Positions 48,235-60,435 of a stretch of 64,000 bases of DNA are shown here, piece by piece (the stretch's first letter is position 1; each line of letters starts with the position of its first letter). The notes under the pieces are model-generated. The model was given only the letters and a program-made list of their open reading frames with translations, ran no database searches and was not told the DNA's origin. Position numbers and translations under genes: made by a program. The stretch covers positions 30,847,393 through 30,911,392 of the forward strand of contig OX388350.1 in the NCBI GenBank assembly GCA_947579665.1. The letters run 5' to 3'. The stretch is from Sympetrum striolatum (taxonomy: Eukaryota > Arthropoda > Insecta > Odonata > Libellulidae).

Positions 48235-48311
48235 GATACATGAATGAATCCGGAGAAGCATCTATATATAATAGATACATGAATGAATCCGGAGAAGCAT
48301 CTATATATAAT

Positions 48312-48312
<1 letters not shown>
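48235..48312. repeat. 39-bp tandem duplication
   Basis: GATACATGAATGAATCCGGA with GAAGCATCTATATATAATA is repeated exactly at 48,235 and 48,274 (period 39), and then runs into the (TA)n tract. The 7 bp ATGAATG and the CCGGAGAAGC core are identical in both copies. Confidence 0.9.

Positions 48313-48313
<1 letters not shown>

Positions 48314-48400
<87 letters not shown>
48314..48400. repeat. (TA)n microsatellite at the 5' side of the retrotransposon
   Basis: 87 bp of pure alternating A and T that stops abruptly at the C-rich start of the RTE-like element (CCCCCTCCTCATCACC). Confidence 0.97.
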
Positions 48401-48402
<2 letters not shown>

Positions 48403-51400
48403 CCCTCCTCATCACCGCCACAGTTCATTGCCTCATCGGGGCGGAGGGGTGTTAACGGAGGTTGGAGGCGATGCATAGCCCAGGTTCAACCATGCTAAGA
48501 AGGCTTCAACAATATCTCCGGCCAAATAATGAAAGTGGCATTCACCAACCGGCAGTAGGACAGCCTGGTGAATTATTGTCCTAACCCCCCCAAATATAAG
48601 TACAATTTTCATGATGAGCTTCTTTAATGGAAATTTATCCGGACGTAAAAGCACCACCCATTCGGATGTCCGGGAGGTGGTGGCATTGAAGAGGTCCATC
48701 ATGAAGAAAAGAATTACTACCCTGCAATTCACAACCTACAACTGCCGCAGCTTGAAGAGTGAAGAACGACTGCTGGAACTACTCAATGAAGCAGAGAAGA
48801 TAAAATGGGATATCATCGGTCTCAGCGAAGTCAGAAGAAAATCAGAGGAGCTACTTACACTGAAGGAAGGACACTTATTCTTTTACAGGGGTACCAAGGA
48901 TGGAAGAAATGGAGGCGTTGGATTTTTGATCAACAAGAGATGGAAGGATAATGTGGTGAAAATCGAAGGTGTATCAGATAGAATTTGTAAACTCATACTG
49001 AAGATCAATGAGCGTTACTCAGTACAGGTCATCCAAGTCTACGCACCAACAGCGGCAAGCAGCGAAGAGGAAATTGAAAACTTCTACCAAACTCTCGGCA
49101 CTGAACATGACAAGGAGGCCCACTACTATAAAGTCATTATGGGAGATTTTAATGCTCGTGTAGGGCAGCGGGAAACTGATGACACTGTCGCAGGACAATA
49201 TGGACTGGGCCAGAGAAATGAGCGAGGTCACCGCTTAGTAGAGTTTGCAGAATGCACCAATATGTATATAACAAATACATACTTTAAGAAAAATCCTACA
49301 AGGAAATGGACGTGGAGAGGTCCCAATGGAACAAAAAATGAAATAGACTATATTTTGGTAAACAGACTCTACACTGTAACTAACTGTGAAGTTTTGAATA
49401 ATTTCAACACTGGAAGTGACCACAGAATTGTTAGATGCAGAATCAATATTAACCCCCGAATGGAACGAAAGAAGTTGGTTTCCTGCAAGAAGGAGGAGAT
49501 AAATATTGGTAAACTATCAGATAACGAGAAACAGTTTCAGCTGGAACTTAGAAATAGATTCTCAGCACTTCAGGAGGAAGAACTCGAAACCAAAGTTATG
49601 GAAGTTGTAAAGAAAGCGGCAGAGGAAGTAGCAAGCATGCCAAGAAAACCTAAGGATAAGAAATTTAGTGATAGAACCCGGAAGATGATGAAACGACGAA
49701 AGGAACTGAAGAATTTAAACACTCCAAGAGATAATATCGAATATGCCGAGCTTTGCAAAGCCATCAGAGTAGCAATCAAGGAAGACGTGAGGAATTTTAA
49801 TGAAAAGATTGTGCAAGAGGCCATAGAAAATAACAAGAGCATAAAGAGGGCTAGAAGACGCCTAGCAATTGGTAAGAAACAGATTTTAGCCTTACAGAAA
49901 GGAGATGGCACCACAACATATAACAGACCAGCAATATTGAGGATTGTAGCAGAATACTTTGGCAACCTATACAAGAAGATAGGAAACGCCGAAGAGGAGA
50001 ACCAAGAGGAAAGCCAAAGCTCACAAAATCTCCTCTCAATCCTCCCAGAAGAAGTAATGGCGGCGATTAAGCAGATGAAGAATGGGAAAGCAGGAGGAGC
50101 AGATGGGGTGTTGGCGGAATATCTGAAAGCTGGTGGAACAGAGATTGCTAATGTTTTAGCACAATTATTCAGTAATTGTCTAAAACAAGGAATGATTCCC
50201 AAGGAATGGAACCACGCAAGGATTGCCCTTCTGCACAAGAAAGGAAGCAAAGAAGATTTGAAGAACTATCGCCCCATTAGCCTCCTTCCAGTTGTCTACA
50301 AAACATTCATGAGGATAATAGCGGAACGTCTTAAGATGACCCTGTCTTCAGCCCAGCCTAGAGAACAAGCGGGATTCCGGAAAGGCTTCAGCACTATGGA
50401 CCACATCCACACATTACAGGAAATTATAAACAGAACGAATGAATACCAGATGCCGCTCGTCCTTTGCTTTGTAGATTATGAACAGGCCTTCGACTCGGTA
50501 AGTACCTCCTCCACTCTGAAAGCTCTGAAGAATCAAGGGATAGGTTCTGAGTACATCCGCCTCTTACGCAGTGTCTACGAGAATGCCACAGCTTCTGTAA
50601 TGCTTCATGAAGAGACCGATGAATTCAAGATTGAGAAGGGAGTTCGACAAGGTGACGGTCTATCTCCCATCTTGTTCACAGCCATTTTAGAAGAAGTTTT
50701 TAAAACCCTTGATTGGGAAGAGAAGGGGTTAAGAGTAAATGGGGAGTACATCAGTCACCTCCGTTTTGCAGATGATATAGTTCTCTTTGCAGCTAACGCA
50801 GAAGAACTAACTTCAAGACTTGAAGAGCTAAACACAGCAGGACAGAAAATAGGACTCAGGATAAACCTAACAAAAACAAAGGTAATGTATAATTCTTTTA
50901 CAGTGCAAGAGCCAGTCAAACTTCAAGGAAAACCTCTGGATGTTTGCTTGGAATACACATACCTGGGACAACTTGTAACAACAGGAGAGAAAAACAGGAT
51001 TAATGAAGTAAACAGAAGAATGAAACTTGGCTGGAGCGCATTTGGAAGGAACTCACACATTCTGAAGTCAAGAATGCCAATGGTTTTGAAGAGAAAGGTC
51101 TTCAACCAATGCATTTTACCTGTCTTGACCTATGGAAGTGAAACTTGGGTGTTAAATGCTGCAATAACCCAGAGACTTCAGACAACGCAAAGGAGCATGG
51201 AGCGCTGCATGCTGGGAATCACAAGAAGAGACAGGAAACGAAACACTTGGGTGAGAATGATGACTGGAGTTACAGACATAATAGATAAGGTAAGATCACT
51301 GAAATGGAGGTGGGCCGGCCATATTGCAAGAAGAAACGACAACCGTTGGACATCTGCCGTTCTCAACTGGATACCAAGAGATGTGAAGAGACCAAGAAGA

Positions 51401-51538
51401 CGACCTATGGACAGGTGGAACAGAGACATCATTAAGTACTTAGGTGTAACGTGGCAACGAGAAGCTCAGGACAGAGAAAATTGGAAAGTACTTGGGGAGG
51501 CCTACATCCGACTTCGGATTGGAAATGGCTGATGATGA

Positions 51539-51540
<2 letters not shown>
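48401..51540 (+). mobile_element. RTE-like non-LTR retrotransposon, apparently full length, inserted in (TA)n
   Basis: A 3.14-kb element: a 210-bp 5' leader with several CCGG/GGAGG words, one long ORF (48,611-51,532) and almost no 3' UTR. It ends in TGATGATGATG, which fits the short simple-repeat ends common in RTE-type elements. Both junctions are with pure (TA)n, so the target-site duplication cannot be read. There is no poly-A tail, no terminal inverted or long terminal repeat. The intact ORF and clean ends suggest a young copy. Whether the 5' end is the true element start cannot be settled without other copies. Confidence 0.85.
48611..51532 (+). CDS. Endonuclease/reverse transcriptase of an RTE-like retrotransposon
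   Basis: 973 codons without a stop. Residues about 36-280 form an APE-type endonuclease: TYNCRS (N44), GLSEVRR (E73), YAPT (144-147), GDFNARVG (D179, N181), NEIDYILV (D246) and SDHR (D270, H271). Residues about 480-800 form a reverse transcriptase: NYRPISLLP (552-560), QAGFRKGFSTMDH (586-598), motif A FVDYEQAFD (D622), motif B RQGDGLSP (679-686), motif C FADD (719-722) and KTKVMY. The C-terminal part has TYGSETW (840-846), WAGHIARR (901-908) and a basic RPRRRPMDRW segment (927-936). These enzymes nick the target and copy their RNA at the nick (target-primed reverse transcription) in the nucleus. All visible catalytic residues are present. The start chosen is the first of two adjacent ATGs; M31 (MKKRIT) is an alternative just before the endonuclease. 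The clade call rests on one long ORF, its domain order and the short 3' end. Confidence 0.93.
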   Translation: MMSFFNGNLSGRKSTTHSDVREVVALKRSIMKKRITTLQFTTYNCRSLKSEERLLELLNEAEKIKWDIIGLSEVRRKSEELLTLKEGHLFFYRGTKDGRNGGVGFLINKRWKDNVVKIEGVSDRICKLILKINERYSVQVIQVYAPTAASSEEEIENFYQTLGTEHDKEAHYYKVIMGDFNARVGQRETDDTVAGQYGLGQRNERGHRLVEFAECTNMYITNTYFKKNPTRKWTWRGPNGTKNEIDYILVNRLYTVTNCEVLNNFNTGSDHRIVRCRININPRMERKKLVSCKKEEINIGKLSDNEKQFQLELRNRFSALQEEELETKVMEVVKKAAEEVASMPRKPKDKKFSDRTRKMMKRRKELKNLNTPRDNIEYAELCKAIRVAIKEDVRNFNEKIVQEAIENNKSIKRARRRLAIGKKQILALQKGDGTTTYNRPAILRIVAEYFGNLYKKIGNAEEENQEESQSSQNLLSILPEEVMAAIKQMKNGKAGGADGVLAEYLKAGGTEIANVLAQLFSNCLKQGMIPKEWNHARIALLHKKGSKEDLKNYRPISLLPVVYKTFMRIIAERLKMTLSSAQPREQAGFRKGFSTMDHIHTLQEIINRTNEYQMPLVLCFVDYEQAFDSVSTSSTLKALKNQGIGSEYIRLLRSVYENATASVMLHEETDEFKIEKGVRQGDGLSPILFTAILEEVFKTLDWEEKGLRVNGEYISHLRFADDIVLFAANAEELTSRLEELNTAGQKIGLRINLTKTKVMYNSFTVQEPVKLQGKPLDVCLEYTYLGQLVTTGEKNRINEVNRRMKLGWSAFGRNSHILKSRMPMVLKRKVFNQCILPVLTYGSETWVLNAAITQRLQTTQRSMERCMLGITRRDRKRNTWVRMMTGVTDIIDKVRSLKWRWAGHIARRNDNRWTSAVLNWIPRDVKRPRRRPMDRWNRDIIKYLGVTWQREAQDRENWKVLGEAYIRLRIGNG

Positions 51541-51619
<79 letters not shown>
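51541..51619. repeat. (TA)n microsatellite at the 3' side of the retrotransposon
   Basis: Begins directly after the terminal GATGATGATG of the RTE-like element. With 48,314-48,400 it probably represents one original (TA)n tract split by the insertion. Confidence 0.97.
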
Positions 51620-51622
<3 letters not shown>

Positions 51623-54600
51623 AAATTAGGGCGAGATTGACACTAGAAAGTTTCTTCTTACTTGTATTCGTTAGCTACAAATATCTCATTTCCTTTAAAT
51701 TCACAATTTATTCAAAGAGGGTAAGACTCGAAAGATTTAAGTGAATAAAATTACCCACTCGTAACATTTAAGCAAGTAAAATGTTCACTCCTATGTTTTT
51801 CACGCTAAGATAACAATCCCTAAGTTGAGATTGAATAACTGAATTTAATGGATGTCAAAATTAAGATTTTACTGACTTATATGTACATCTCCAAAATTTA
51901 TCATAGTGGTATAATGTGATGAACTACCATGATCACTTAGAAAAAGTATGAAGATTGCAGTTAGAAAAGAAACATTTGACGGATTTTATCCCTTTATTAT
52001 TATCTAATCGCTACTGTACCTTAAATTGAGATACGTATTTGTGTTGTTGTCAAATCTATCATAGGTTTATGATTTCATTTGGGCTGAATGGAGGTCATCG
52101 AAACTAAAGAATTATTTTAATTGGGTAAGTAAAATATTAGCAAAATTAAAATCATTCAGAGGATGCTAGAAAGAAAAGGGAACTAATGAGGAAAAAACCA
52201 CGAAGCCAAATACAAATTTGAGATCAGTTAAAAGATATATCGATGAAATTGAATGCCAAAATGTTTCATGGCCCAAAATTTCCGTAGATTCTTGAATCTA
52301 AGATATTCTATTAATAATAAATGACGCACTAAATAATGATAACCCTACAATAAGAATACGCCATTCGTACGCTCGATCATCTAGCTCATTTCATTTCAAG
52401 CAATTCCATTGCTTAGATATCGAAGATTATTTACAATTAATCTATGTATATGAGTGTGATGATTGAGTTTATTTACAAAATGACTATCGTTGGTATATAT
52501 ATTTCCTCTATTTATTACTGAACACTCTATTCCAAACACAAGATTTCAATTATAAATGATACGAGCCCTTCGTTCCCATTTTTAATTCAAATACGTCAGC
52601 TGCTATTATTTCCTGTTGTTTATATTTTGATAGCGCTCTAATTTAATTAAACATACCTTCCGGACGCGTGCATTTGTGAACATCAACAAAATAAAACGGA
52701 TGCATATTTTCCCATTAAAACGATAGCGTCATATTATTCATTTCTATCCCTCGTACCTTTCTTTTTTAATCTTTCACTCGCTATCCTACGTAATACCGGA
52801 ATAATTGAATTTTATCGGATAAAAGAAATAAAACAGGATTTTTTTCGGAAATCCAAAGCGTTTGGATCCTTTCGGAGCCACACGAGTTATAAACACTGAA
52901 CGGAAATGGGAATTGTTGCTTGAAATGGGAAAATTGAGACAAACTGTTGGAAAGATCTTGTGATGATTTCTAACATGGAAAGCTCATCGGAAAGGAAAGT
53001 ACTTTTAGAGTATGATGGGGGCTATCCAATCTTTGCGAAAATTTAAATATGAAATTTATCTAACAGCTTTAAATTAAGCCTACCATATTTATTTATGCAT
53101 TTGATGCAAACGCTGCAATTTGGTATGATCACCAGGTGGCAACGGTTTTGTAAGAATTGTTATATTATTAGGAATGCCTTAAACTCCCAACTCAATGCGT
53201 CTGTCGCCTTCTATTTCTTGGCTAAGCAAGTAGAATGACAAGTCCATGAAAAAATCTAAAAAAACTTGGGAAACCAATATTTCTATCATTATATCAATTT
53301 TCAATGAATTTCATTTTCCATTTTCTACCTATTTCTTGCTAAATAAAATTATCACAAATTTCAAGAGATTTAAAAGGATAAATTTTCAAGTCATTTATAA
53401 TCAGGAACTCAGAATTCCCAAAGGCTTTGAATGTGGTTCCTTCTTTCTTTTATCATTAAAACTAATTTAGAATTATTTTTTTTTATTGCAGTTTATTTTC
53501 CGGCAGATCGCATTTTCATGAATAATTTCAGTTTCTTTGAGATATTCTTCCGTTCCTCATAGCTGAAATAATAACAGAAAATTTCAAATAAAGACAACTC
53601 TGTTCTTTAAAGTCCTCCTTACTTATTACTATCCATACGAAAGAAAATGAGATTGATTAAGAATGCTTCACAGCTCGTAACTCATATACTTGGGTAAATA
53701 ATGACAGCGAATACGAAGCGCTTCCCTTTCTTAAACTCTTTCGCATTATTTAGAGAATTGGGTTATCAAAAATTCTCCCTGCTTCTTGTGATGACTACGC
53801 CTAATTAAACATAAATTTGCAAAGTAGAATAGATATCTTTGATACTTATAATTAAAATTATGTATTTATCGTTTAAGATAATATATTTTTCTTCAGGAGA
53901 GAAATTCATTTAAATATTTTTAATGATTTACAAAAGTTAAATAACAAGGAAAAACTTTGTTGGATTTCAACTTTCCTACTTTAAAGTAAATGACGGCTAG
54001 ATATTGACATACTTTATTACAATGCTGATTTTAATTAAATTAATTGTATATAAAATCAAATTCTTCACATTTTAGCGTAATATACGTTTATATTTATATT
54101 TGTATTGAATAAAAATATGCAAATGATCTCTGTACAAATAAAATTAAATATTTTATTGAAATACTCAACCTCAAATATGAGATAAATTGAGAAAGAATTG
54201 CTTCATTTTATGAAACAGTGGAGACTGTAACTTTTAGATTTAATGCAAATGCGATATTATATATATAATGGATATAATACAAAAAATAACGCGGAAAAAA
54301 TCACAAACGCACGACTTAAAATCATATTGTAAATGATCCATTCGATTTTTATCAAAATTGAAGAATTTATTCCCCAACGATCTTCAAAGTTTGGATTCTA
54401 TTCTCTAAAACACTTTTAAAATCAAATCAATAAAAAATATAAACGAATTTTGATATTTTCGGATTTTCTCTATTTTCTCGGGATTGGTTACTGTTAATTC
54501 AGTTCCTTGGCAAATGCTCCACCGCTACTCCTTTAATATCGAGTTTCAGAAAACACAACGCACGAAATTTTCGTAATATCCGATGCGGGTAAACTATTAT

Positions 54601-55725
54601 TCTCCGGCTGGACTCATTCCGGTGCCCTGAATTTCTCGGCAAAGAAATTTGAAAACAGACCTTCCCCGAAAGCAAATACACTAGCATCGCGAACGAGCAT
54701 ATCACTCTCCCAATGATTTATTGCCCGAGTCAATCAACCGATCGCTCGTTGGATCACTCTTCTCAAAGACGACATCCGAGATAATAGATGCCTATTTCCC
54801 TTTTAGCTCCAATTTCATCCCGCACCTTTTCCACTTCAAAGAAAGGCCAAACGGCGATTATTCGAAGCTTCATCTCCCGCCAACCGACCTTTAAATGCAG
54901 CCCACACGTCACTGTCATCCGCCTGTATCGCTTTACTTCCTTCCCGCGTGAATAATACGGGAGTCGGGGGGAGTTTAAGGGAGCGATCAATCCGTGGAGA
55001 TGGGGTCGACAACGGACTCATTCATTTTCTATCAAACATCGAGCGAGAAAAGAGTTTGAAGGAAACGGGTTGGCAGCGACTGCAGAGAATTTGTCTTTGG
55101 TGATTATTCAGAGGAAATTTCATTCTTAAATCCTCAGACGGTCCTAATTAACGTCAGTCTGAGATAGAACTCGATCTGGTGGTAATGGTGAGAAAACGAA
55201 GGAGTTAAAAAATTAATTTCTCAGATTTCGTAAACAACACAAGAGTCGCTTGACTTTGAGTGTCTATTCTACCTATCCCTGTTCCTGTTTACGATATTCT
55301 TCTTGGAAAGGTTTGCGAATAAAATACATCGTGTGCATAGGTGAGAAAACTCAGCACTTAAAATATCTACTGATAAACTCTGTGCAACAGATAAAACTAA
55401 CATGTACACAAAGTTTCAATAATACATGTTTAATTTAACTTTAATAACACTTAATTAAACTATATTGAATAGAAGACCTACTTTGATTCGGGAAATATTC
55501 GAAAACATTCAAAGACGCAAAACAATCTCGAACGCTTCACAATACATTTACTACGATATAAATGATACAAGGAGATTTAAGTTTTTAATACCATAATTAT
55601 TTATTATTTTAGTGATTAATTCCATGTATTTTATACATTAATTCTTCTCTTATAAGAATATGACAAGAATAGAGTGTGAGACGTCAACAAAAAGTAAATG
55701 AGAATAATTCAAACCAGAAAAAGGA
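51620..55725. other. AT-rich sequence without recognisable gene
   Basis: No gene, RNA or structured repeat recognised. 54,480-55,070 is moderately GC-richer, with unrecognised frames of 61-75 codons on the minus strand. Everything else is AT-rich unique sequence. Confidence 0.5.
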
Positions 55726-56400
55726 AAAAAATCTGATGTGGCCAACACATGACTTTCTCCATATTTATTGAAAACAGAAGCTTATGCCGATAACATATAA
55801 ATAATTCCAAAACAATGAGTGTTACAGGACAATGTTTCATACAAAATTTGTAGTAAAATACATTATCTATAACTTTGGTACATAATTGTATATATGTACA
55901 TTGCATTCTGACAGAGATATGTATGAAAAACTTCTTTCTAAACAACAACTTCCGGTTAACCATTATTGAAGAATGACTCCTAAACAATCAGTTTTACGAA
56001 GAAATGTTTCTTAAAAAAGTTGTAGTAAATTACATTATCTATAACTTTTGTGTATAATTGTTTATACCTACATTGCATTCTGACAGATATTTAAGAAACA
56101 AAAATTTGTTCCGGATAAACCGCAATTTCTGGTTAAGCGATATTCTCCAAAAACTAATCAACTCTTTGCGTTGTTAGTAAAATACTAAACATGAATTTTG
56201 TAAATGATCAGATAATTACTTTTTAAGATAGAGCGCACACAAACTTTTTTACCCCAGACACACAGACAGACATGTTCGGGAAAATGGGGAAAACGAGCTC
56301 TATGGGCCCCAAAACATCTATTTCCGTCGAAATCTGGAGGTCGAATTATTTTGCGAAAATAATACTTTCTCTATACTACGTATAGGGAGAAAGTAAAAAT
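55726..56400. repeat. 670-bp dispersed repeat, copy 2
   Basis: Same orientation and full length as 5830-6499, from AAAAAATCTGATG to GGGAGAAAGTAAAAAT. It contains the same two-and-a-half internal units and the 3' block with ACAGACATGTTCGG and CTATACTACGTATAGG. Flanks differ from copy 1, so this is dispersal rather than a large segmental duplication. Differences are mainly point changes and small indels. Confidence 0.8.
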
Positions 56401-57335
56401 GAGAATATGTATAAATTTGTAAGTTGAGTGATAAATCCTTAAGATATTATCAATCCTGAAATATTTCACTAATGAGCCAAATTAAGTAGCATACATACAT
56501 TCATGCACACAGAGGACTTTATTAATCGAAAATTGAAAATTAAGCGACGACCGTTAAAATCAGAAGATTTTAAAACTAGTCTGTATCACATGTGATTACT
56601 GACGCAGTTACAACAATCCTTGTCCATGTAATAATAATCGTACTAGAAAAACAGAGGTTCCCGGCGTATTGTTACGTCAATTCAAAATCAACAATCTATT
56701 TTCTATTCGGTTTACGCCGCCATTCCATCCATCCTAATTTCACTAAAGTCAATACACGTATGCATGCGTCTGTGAACCCATGTCAGCAGAACTCCAACAT
56801 CACGCTCGATTACTTAACGGATTATCTGCGAAGATCGATGGCAGAATTTCGCATGTGCACAAGATCTGGGTGACGTAGAATGACAGGAACAAAAGGTACG
56901 AAAAAAATCTATCTCGTCCGACGAAATATGGCGGATATCTCATACGGTCAGGATTAAATTCGTAAGCGGTTTCCGTCTGGAAAAACATGTAAAATGCCAT
57001 ATCCAGAGGACGAGAAAAGGACGAGGCTTGAAAAATTTCGCGGAATCTACAAAAGAGAATGATTTCCGGGGGCTTTCGTCCTAGATGACCTTCCGAATCC
57101 AACGAATTCGATATACGTTTCAGTGTTTCCGCTGCCTTTGCATGGGATGTGTGCGGAGCTTTATGTCCACAGACTCGCAAGGGAAGGAAAAATACTAAAA
57201 CAATCTCAGAATAATTACCTAAAATCATAATTGACCAACTTCATCTCTTAGAGGAATCTCTTATTTAATCTAGCTCTGATACCGCTCAATGTTATTTAAT
57301 GTCAACGAACTTGCTCAGAATTGATAAAAGCAACA
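56401..57335. other. Moderately GC-rich sequence, no gene called
   Basis: Frames at 56,592-56,873 (plus, 93 codons) and 56,800-57,228 (minus, 142 codons) overlap. The 142-codon frame is the longest outside repeats in this half of the window, but its translation has no domain or signal I recognise and no splice context I trust. It is left uncalled. Confidence 0.35.
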
Positions 57336-57657
57336 CAGTCGGCCCCCGTTTACCGCTGTTAAACAGTTCCGGACTAAAACGCGATAGATGAATTTCCGTG
57401 AAGTAGGATTCTTTATTTGTAAATCGAATATTTTCGTAGTTAGAGCATAAAAATATTTTTATGACCAAAATACGTTATCTAACTTAGAGAGCCTCTAGAC
57501 ATGAAATAAACCTCTATAGTCACCACTACACTCGTGTTACCTAATATATTAGATTTATTAATTATTTTTATAATTATATTATTACTTAATATATTAGACT
57601 AAGAATATATTACTAAAAGCCGCGAAAGTCGAAGAGCGAAGTGGCGAGGGATGACTG
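57336..57657. mobile_element. pogo/Tigger-type MITE, 322 bp
   Basis: The left end CAGTCGGCCCCCGTTTACC and right end CTTCGCTCTTC...GAGGGATGACTG are inverted around CAGTC..CCC, a terminal sequence typical of Tigger-like elements. Just inside are ACGCGATAGATGAATTTCCG and GCCGCGAAAGTCG, also usual there. TA follows the right end; the left flank is CA, so the left half of the TA duplication may have mutated. AT-rich centre, no ORF. Confidence 0.6.
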
Positions 57658-57930
57658 TAATTAAAAAATGATCTGTTTATGAGATAATCCAAAATACCTA
57701 ACAAATATCGACTGCCTCTATATATTTAATACAATATAAAATCTATATATTATGACTATGAAGATAGGCTCAAAGTAGTGACAAAATACTTCAAAACATT
57801 GCGAATTACATATTGCTCCCAAATTCGATTTTTAAGGTAAATTCGGTAATTTAAGGTAATTCAGTAATCATTCATATGAGTAAATTCTTGAAAAGGAGGT
57901 TTACAGTTATAAAATTACTAACTATAGATA

Positions 57931-57990
57931 TGTGGAGACGTCAAGCCTTAGCAATTGCACAGTGCAGACGTCAAGCGTTAGCAATTACCA
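57931..57990. repeat. 30-bp tandem duplication
   Basis: AGACGTCAAGC(C/G)TTAGCAATT occurs at 57,936 and 57,966. Confidence 0.75.
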
Positions 57991-58019
57991 AATAAGAAGC
58001 AAGCATTATGATTTTAAAG

Positions 58020-58085
58020 TCCGTATCTACTTGGGGATTTTCCTGGTAGCACGTCCTTATGTGCAAAGTTACCCAAACCCTTTTC
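58020..58085 (+). mobile_element. Right-end fragment of the palindromic tRNA-like family, copy E
   Basis: TTGGGGATTTTCCTGG, then GCACGTCCTTATGTGCAAAG and TTACCCAAACCC match the outer arm of copies A and B in the right-hand orientation. The tRNA-like part is missing. Confidence 0.6.
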
Positions 58086-58319
58086 AAATTCCTTACTATT
58101 TATTATTTAATTAAAAATCATAAGCAAAATCATTCTGGGGATCATTTACGTGAATTTTCATACTATTGATTTATAAAAATCGTTGTCCTTAGTGAGGCAA
58201 CGCCATTACAAAGAGATGGAAAGGGATACCTCTTCTTTAAGATAACACAGTTTTAAAGTTTCTTTACTCCAGCAAAGGTTTTACATTTACATTTATATTT
58301 AAGCCCTACAATCCACCAG

Positions 58320-58400
58320 TGGTGCATGGGGGCTCTGTACTTAGAGATTAGAGCAATTGAGAGATCCGAGTTTGAGTCTGGTCCCGTAAGACTTCCTTTA
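58320..58400 (+). repeat. Weak tRNA-like remnant
   Basis: GAGTTTGAGTCTGGTCCCGT followed by AAGACTT looks like a decayed B-box and tail as at 40,660. The A-box region is not convincing. Confidence 0.3.
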
Positions 58401-60430
58401 TGTTAGTTAGTCCCTTTAAAATTATTCAAACAAACTAATTAAACCAAGCTCATACGTGAAATATCCAAATTACTCTTCGGCAACCTATTATATCTTACAT
58501 ATAAGTCAAAATAAAGCGGTAACTTCCTCATTTTGTTTTTAAACTGAAATCGTTAACAACTGTTTCTTTCTGGGAATAACAAAAATCTGTATCTCCGAGT
58601 ATTTTTATTATTACTAAAATAAACATTAATTGATTAAATTATACGAACTAGTACTTAGCAAGCTATTCTTGCTTTTATATAAAAGATTGCCTTACATTAA
58701 TCCTTTCCCCTTTTCGTGCAAATTACTCTGATCCTCATTAATTACCCAAATTAAAGACTTGGGTAAGTTTTGAAAATTTCAATCCTCCTTTAGAACTAAT
58801 CCAACAATTAAAGTATTCCTAATTTTAAGTTTAAATCAATAAAATTTGTCTATCCAAGCAGATCACATTAAAAAGGAAACAAACGAAGCAAATTCATTCC
58901 TATCTAAATCAGAAAAGGATCTAAAAAGTGATGTTTCCGAACATAATGCATAGCACCATAATTGATAGAGATCTTCATAAATGTGGTCCAGTCTTGATTT
59001 GTACCATTTTCGTTAAATTGGTTAAAATTTAAAAGTATTTTATTATAGAATCAATAATTGCTTGTTTTTTTCGGGAATCAAGAGAAATACGAGGAATGTA
59101 ACAAAAAAAGAACAAGCTTATTCCAATAGCAAGGACGTTGAAAAAGAAAGGAAGAAAGGTGATAAAAATAATAAAATCTGAGAAAGGTGCGCCCTGGGCT
59201 GAATTAAATGAGGAGGGGTAAAAAGTGAAATTCCGCGCTAGAAATTGGAAAAAAAAATAAAGATATTATCCTATTCACCTTTATAACATGATATTCATTG
59301 ATGCGATGTCCTTTGGGATTGTCATCTTATTTCAAATTTGTAATAGTCTAAGGGCATTAAGAGCTCATATAGAGAAAATTGCAATTTTTTCCAGGTTGAT
59401 GTGATTAAATTATTCTTGATCCGTAGATGATTGAATGGTCTCGGGAGGGATCCTTTAAATTTAACTTCTTGAAATTCTCTTTCCTGACATTTAAAGATGT
59501 GCCTGATTGGCTTCATGTACCCACGGTAATAACGATATGGACTCAAGACCCTCAAGGGGAGATCTCGTTCCGTTGGGTTTCCCTACCAGGAGTGGTGGAC
59601 CTATGGTCAGCCCTCAGACAGTTCCTCATCCTACGGTTAGATAATCCCGGGGAAGGTAACCCACAAGCCATTAACTACTGTCTAAGCAAAGGTATGGCCT
59701 GTACTGAGGAGATAACCTTCAACATTTCCGCAAGACTGGGTGAAACGACCTATTTCATAGGTAGTAGAACATATGTATGATACAAATAGCTCTACAATGG
59801 ACTCTACTAGCTTTGATAATCGTGTTTTCTCACTATTTTCAGGCTGAATTGTCCGAACCCTATAAAAAGGGTAGCATTCATTTGAGAGAGACATAGAAGC
59901 AAAATGTAATTTATTTAGAAGAGCTTAGAGAATACACAGAAAAATATGATATCCCTAATTTCACCAGTAATAAATAAACCATTCATATCGGCAATAGTTT
60001 ATTAACTCTCTTCGTCTAAACAACAGGGAAAAATTACTTGTGTATTACCTAAAATATTTCATTATAATATGAATTCTAAAATATATTCCAGTTGTATGAA
60101 AGTTTCAGAAACTACAAAATAATTTACATACAGAAAATTTCCCCTTCGTAACTTATCGTGTGTTCTACATATCCGAAGATTCATTGCTTTAATCTGAATT
60201 GTGCATATTTCAATAAAGAAATTTATGATCTTTATTCGCGAGTTGATACAAAAAAGCTCTTTCGTTAACCAAGCACCTCGCGGCACTAACTAAAGGCGCA
60301 GTTTTGTCGTTAAGAAACAAGGAAAGATATAGACTTCATTTTCATGGGGATATAATAAGATTCATTGAATACTTCCATCTGTATCCTCATTCTTTTCAAG
60401 ATATCTAATTCTATTTCCCAAAAACGCCCT
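58401..60430. other. Sequence without recognisable gene
   Basis: A 117-codon plus-strand frame at 59,427-59,780 lies in a locally balanced patch (59,520-59,720) with an unrecognised translation. It could be an exon fragment, but no homology or splice evidence is visible. The rest is AT-rich. Confidence 0.35.
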
Positions 60431-60435
60431 AAAGT

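Noticed and set aside
48158..48498. Long Tyr/Ile-repeat ORFs on both strands across the (TA)n tract
   Set aside because: They are translations of the TA microsatellite; repeats of TAT and ATA codons carry no information.
49570..50250. 226-codon minus-strand ORF inside the retrotransposon
   Set aside because: Antisense shadow of the reverse-transcriptase ORF; no motif of its own.
56800..57228. 142-codon minus-strand ORF
   Set aside because: Longest frame outside repeats in the right half, but with no domain, homology or splice context I can defend; kept as unassigned sequence.
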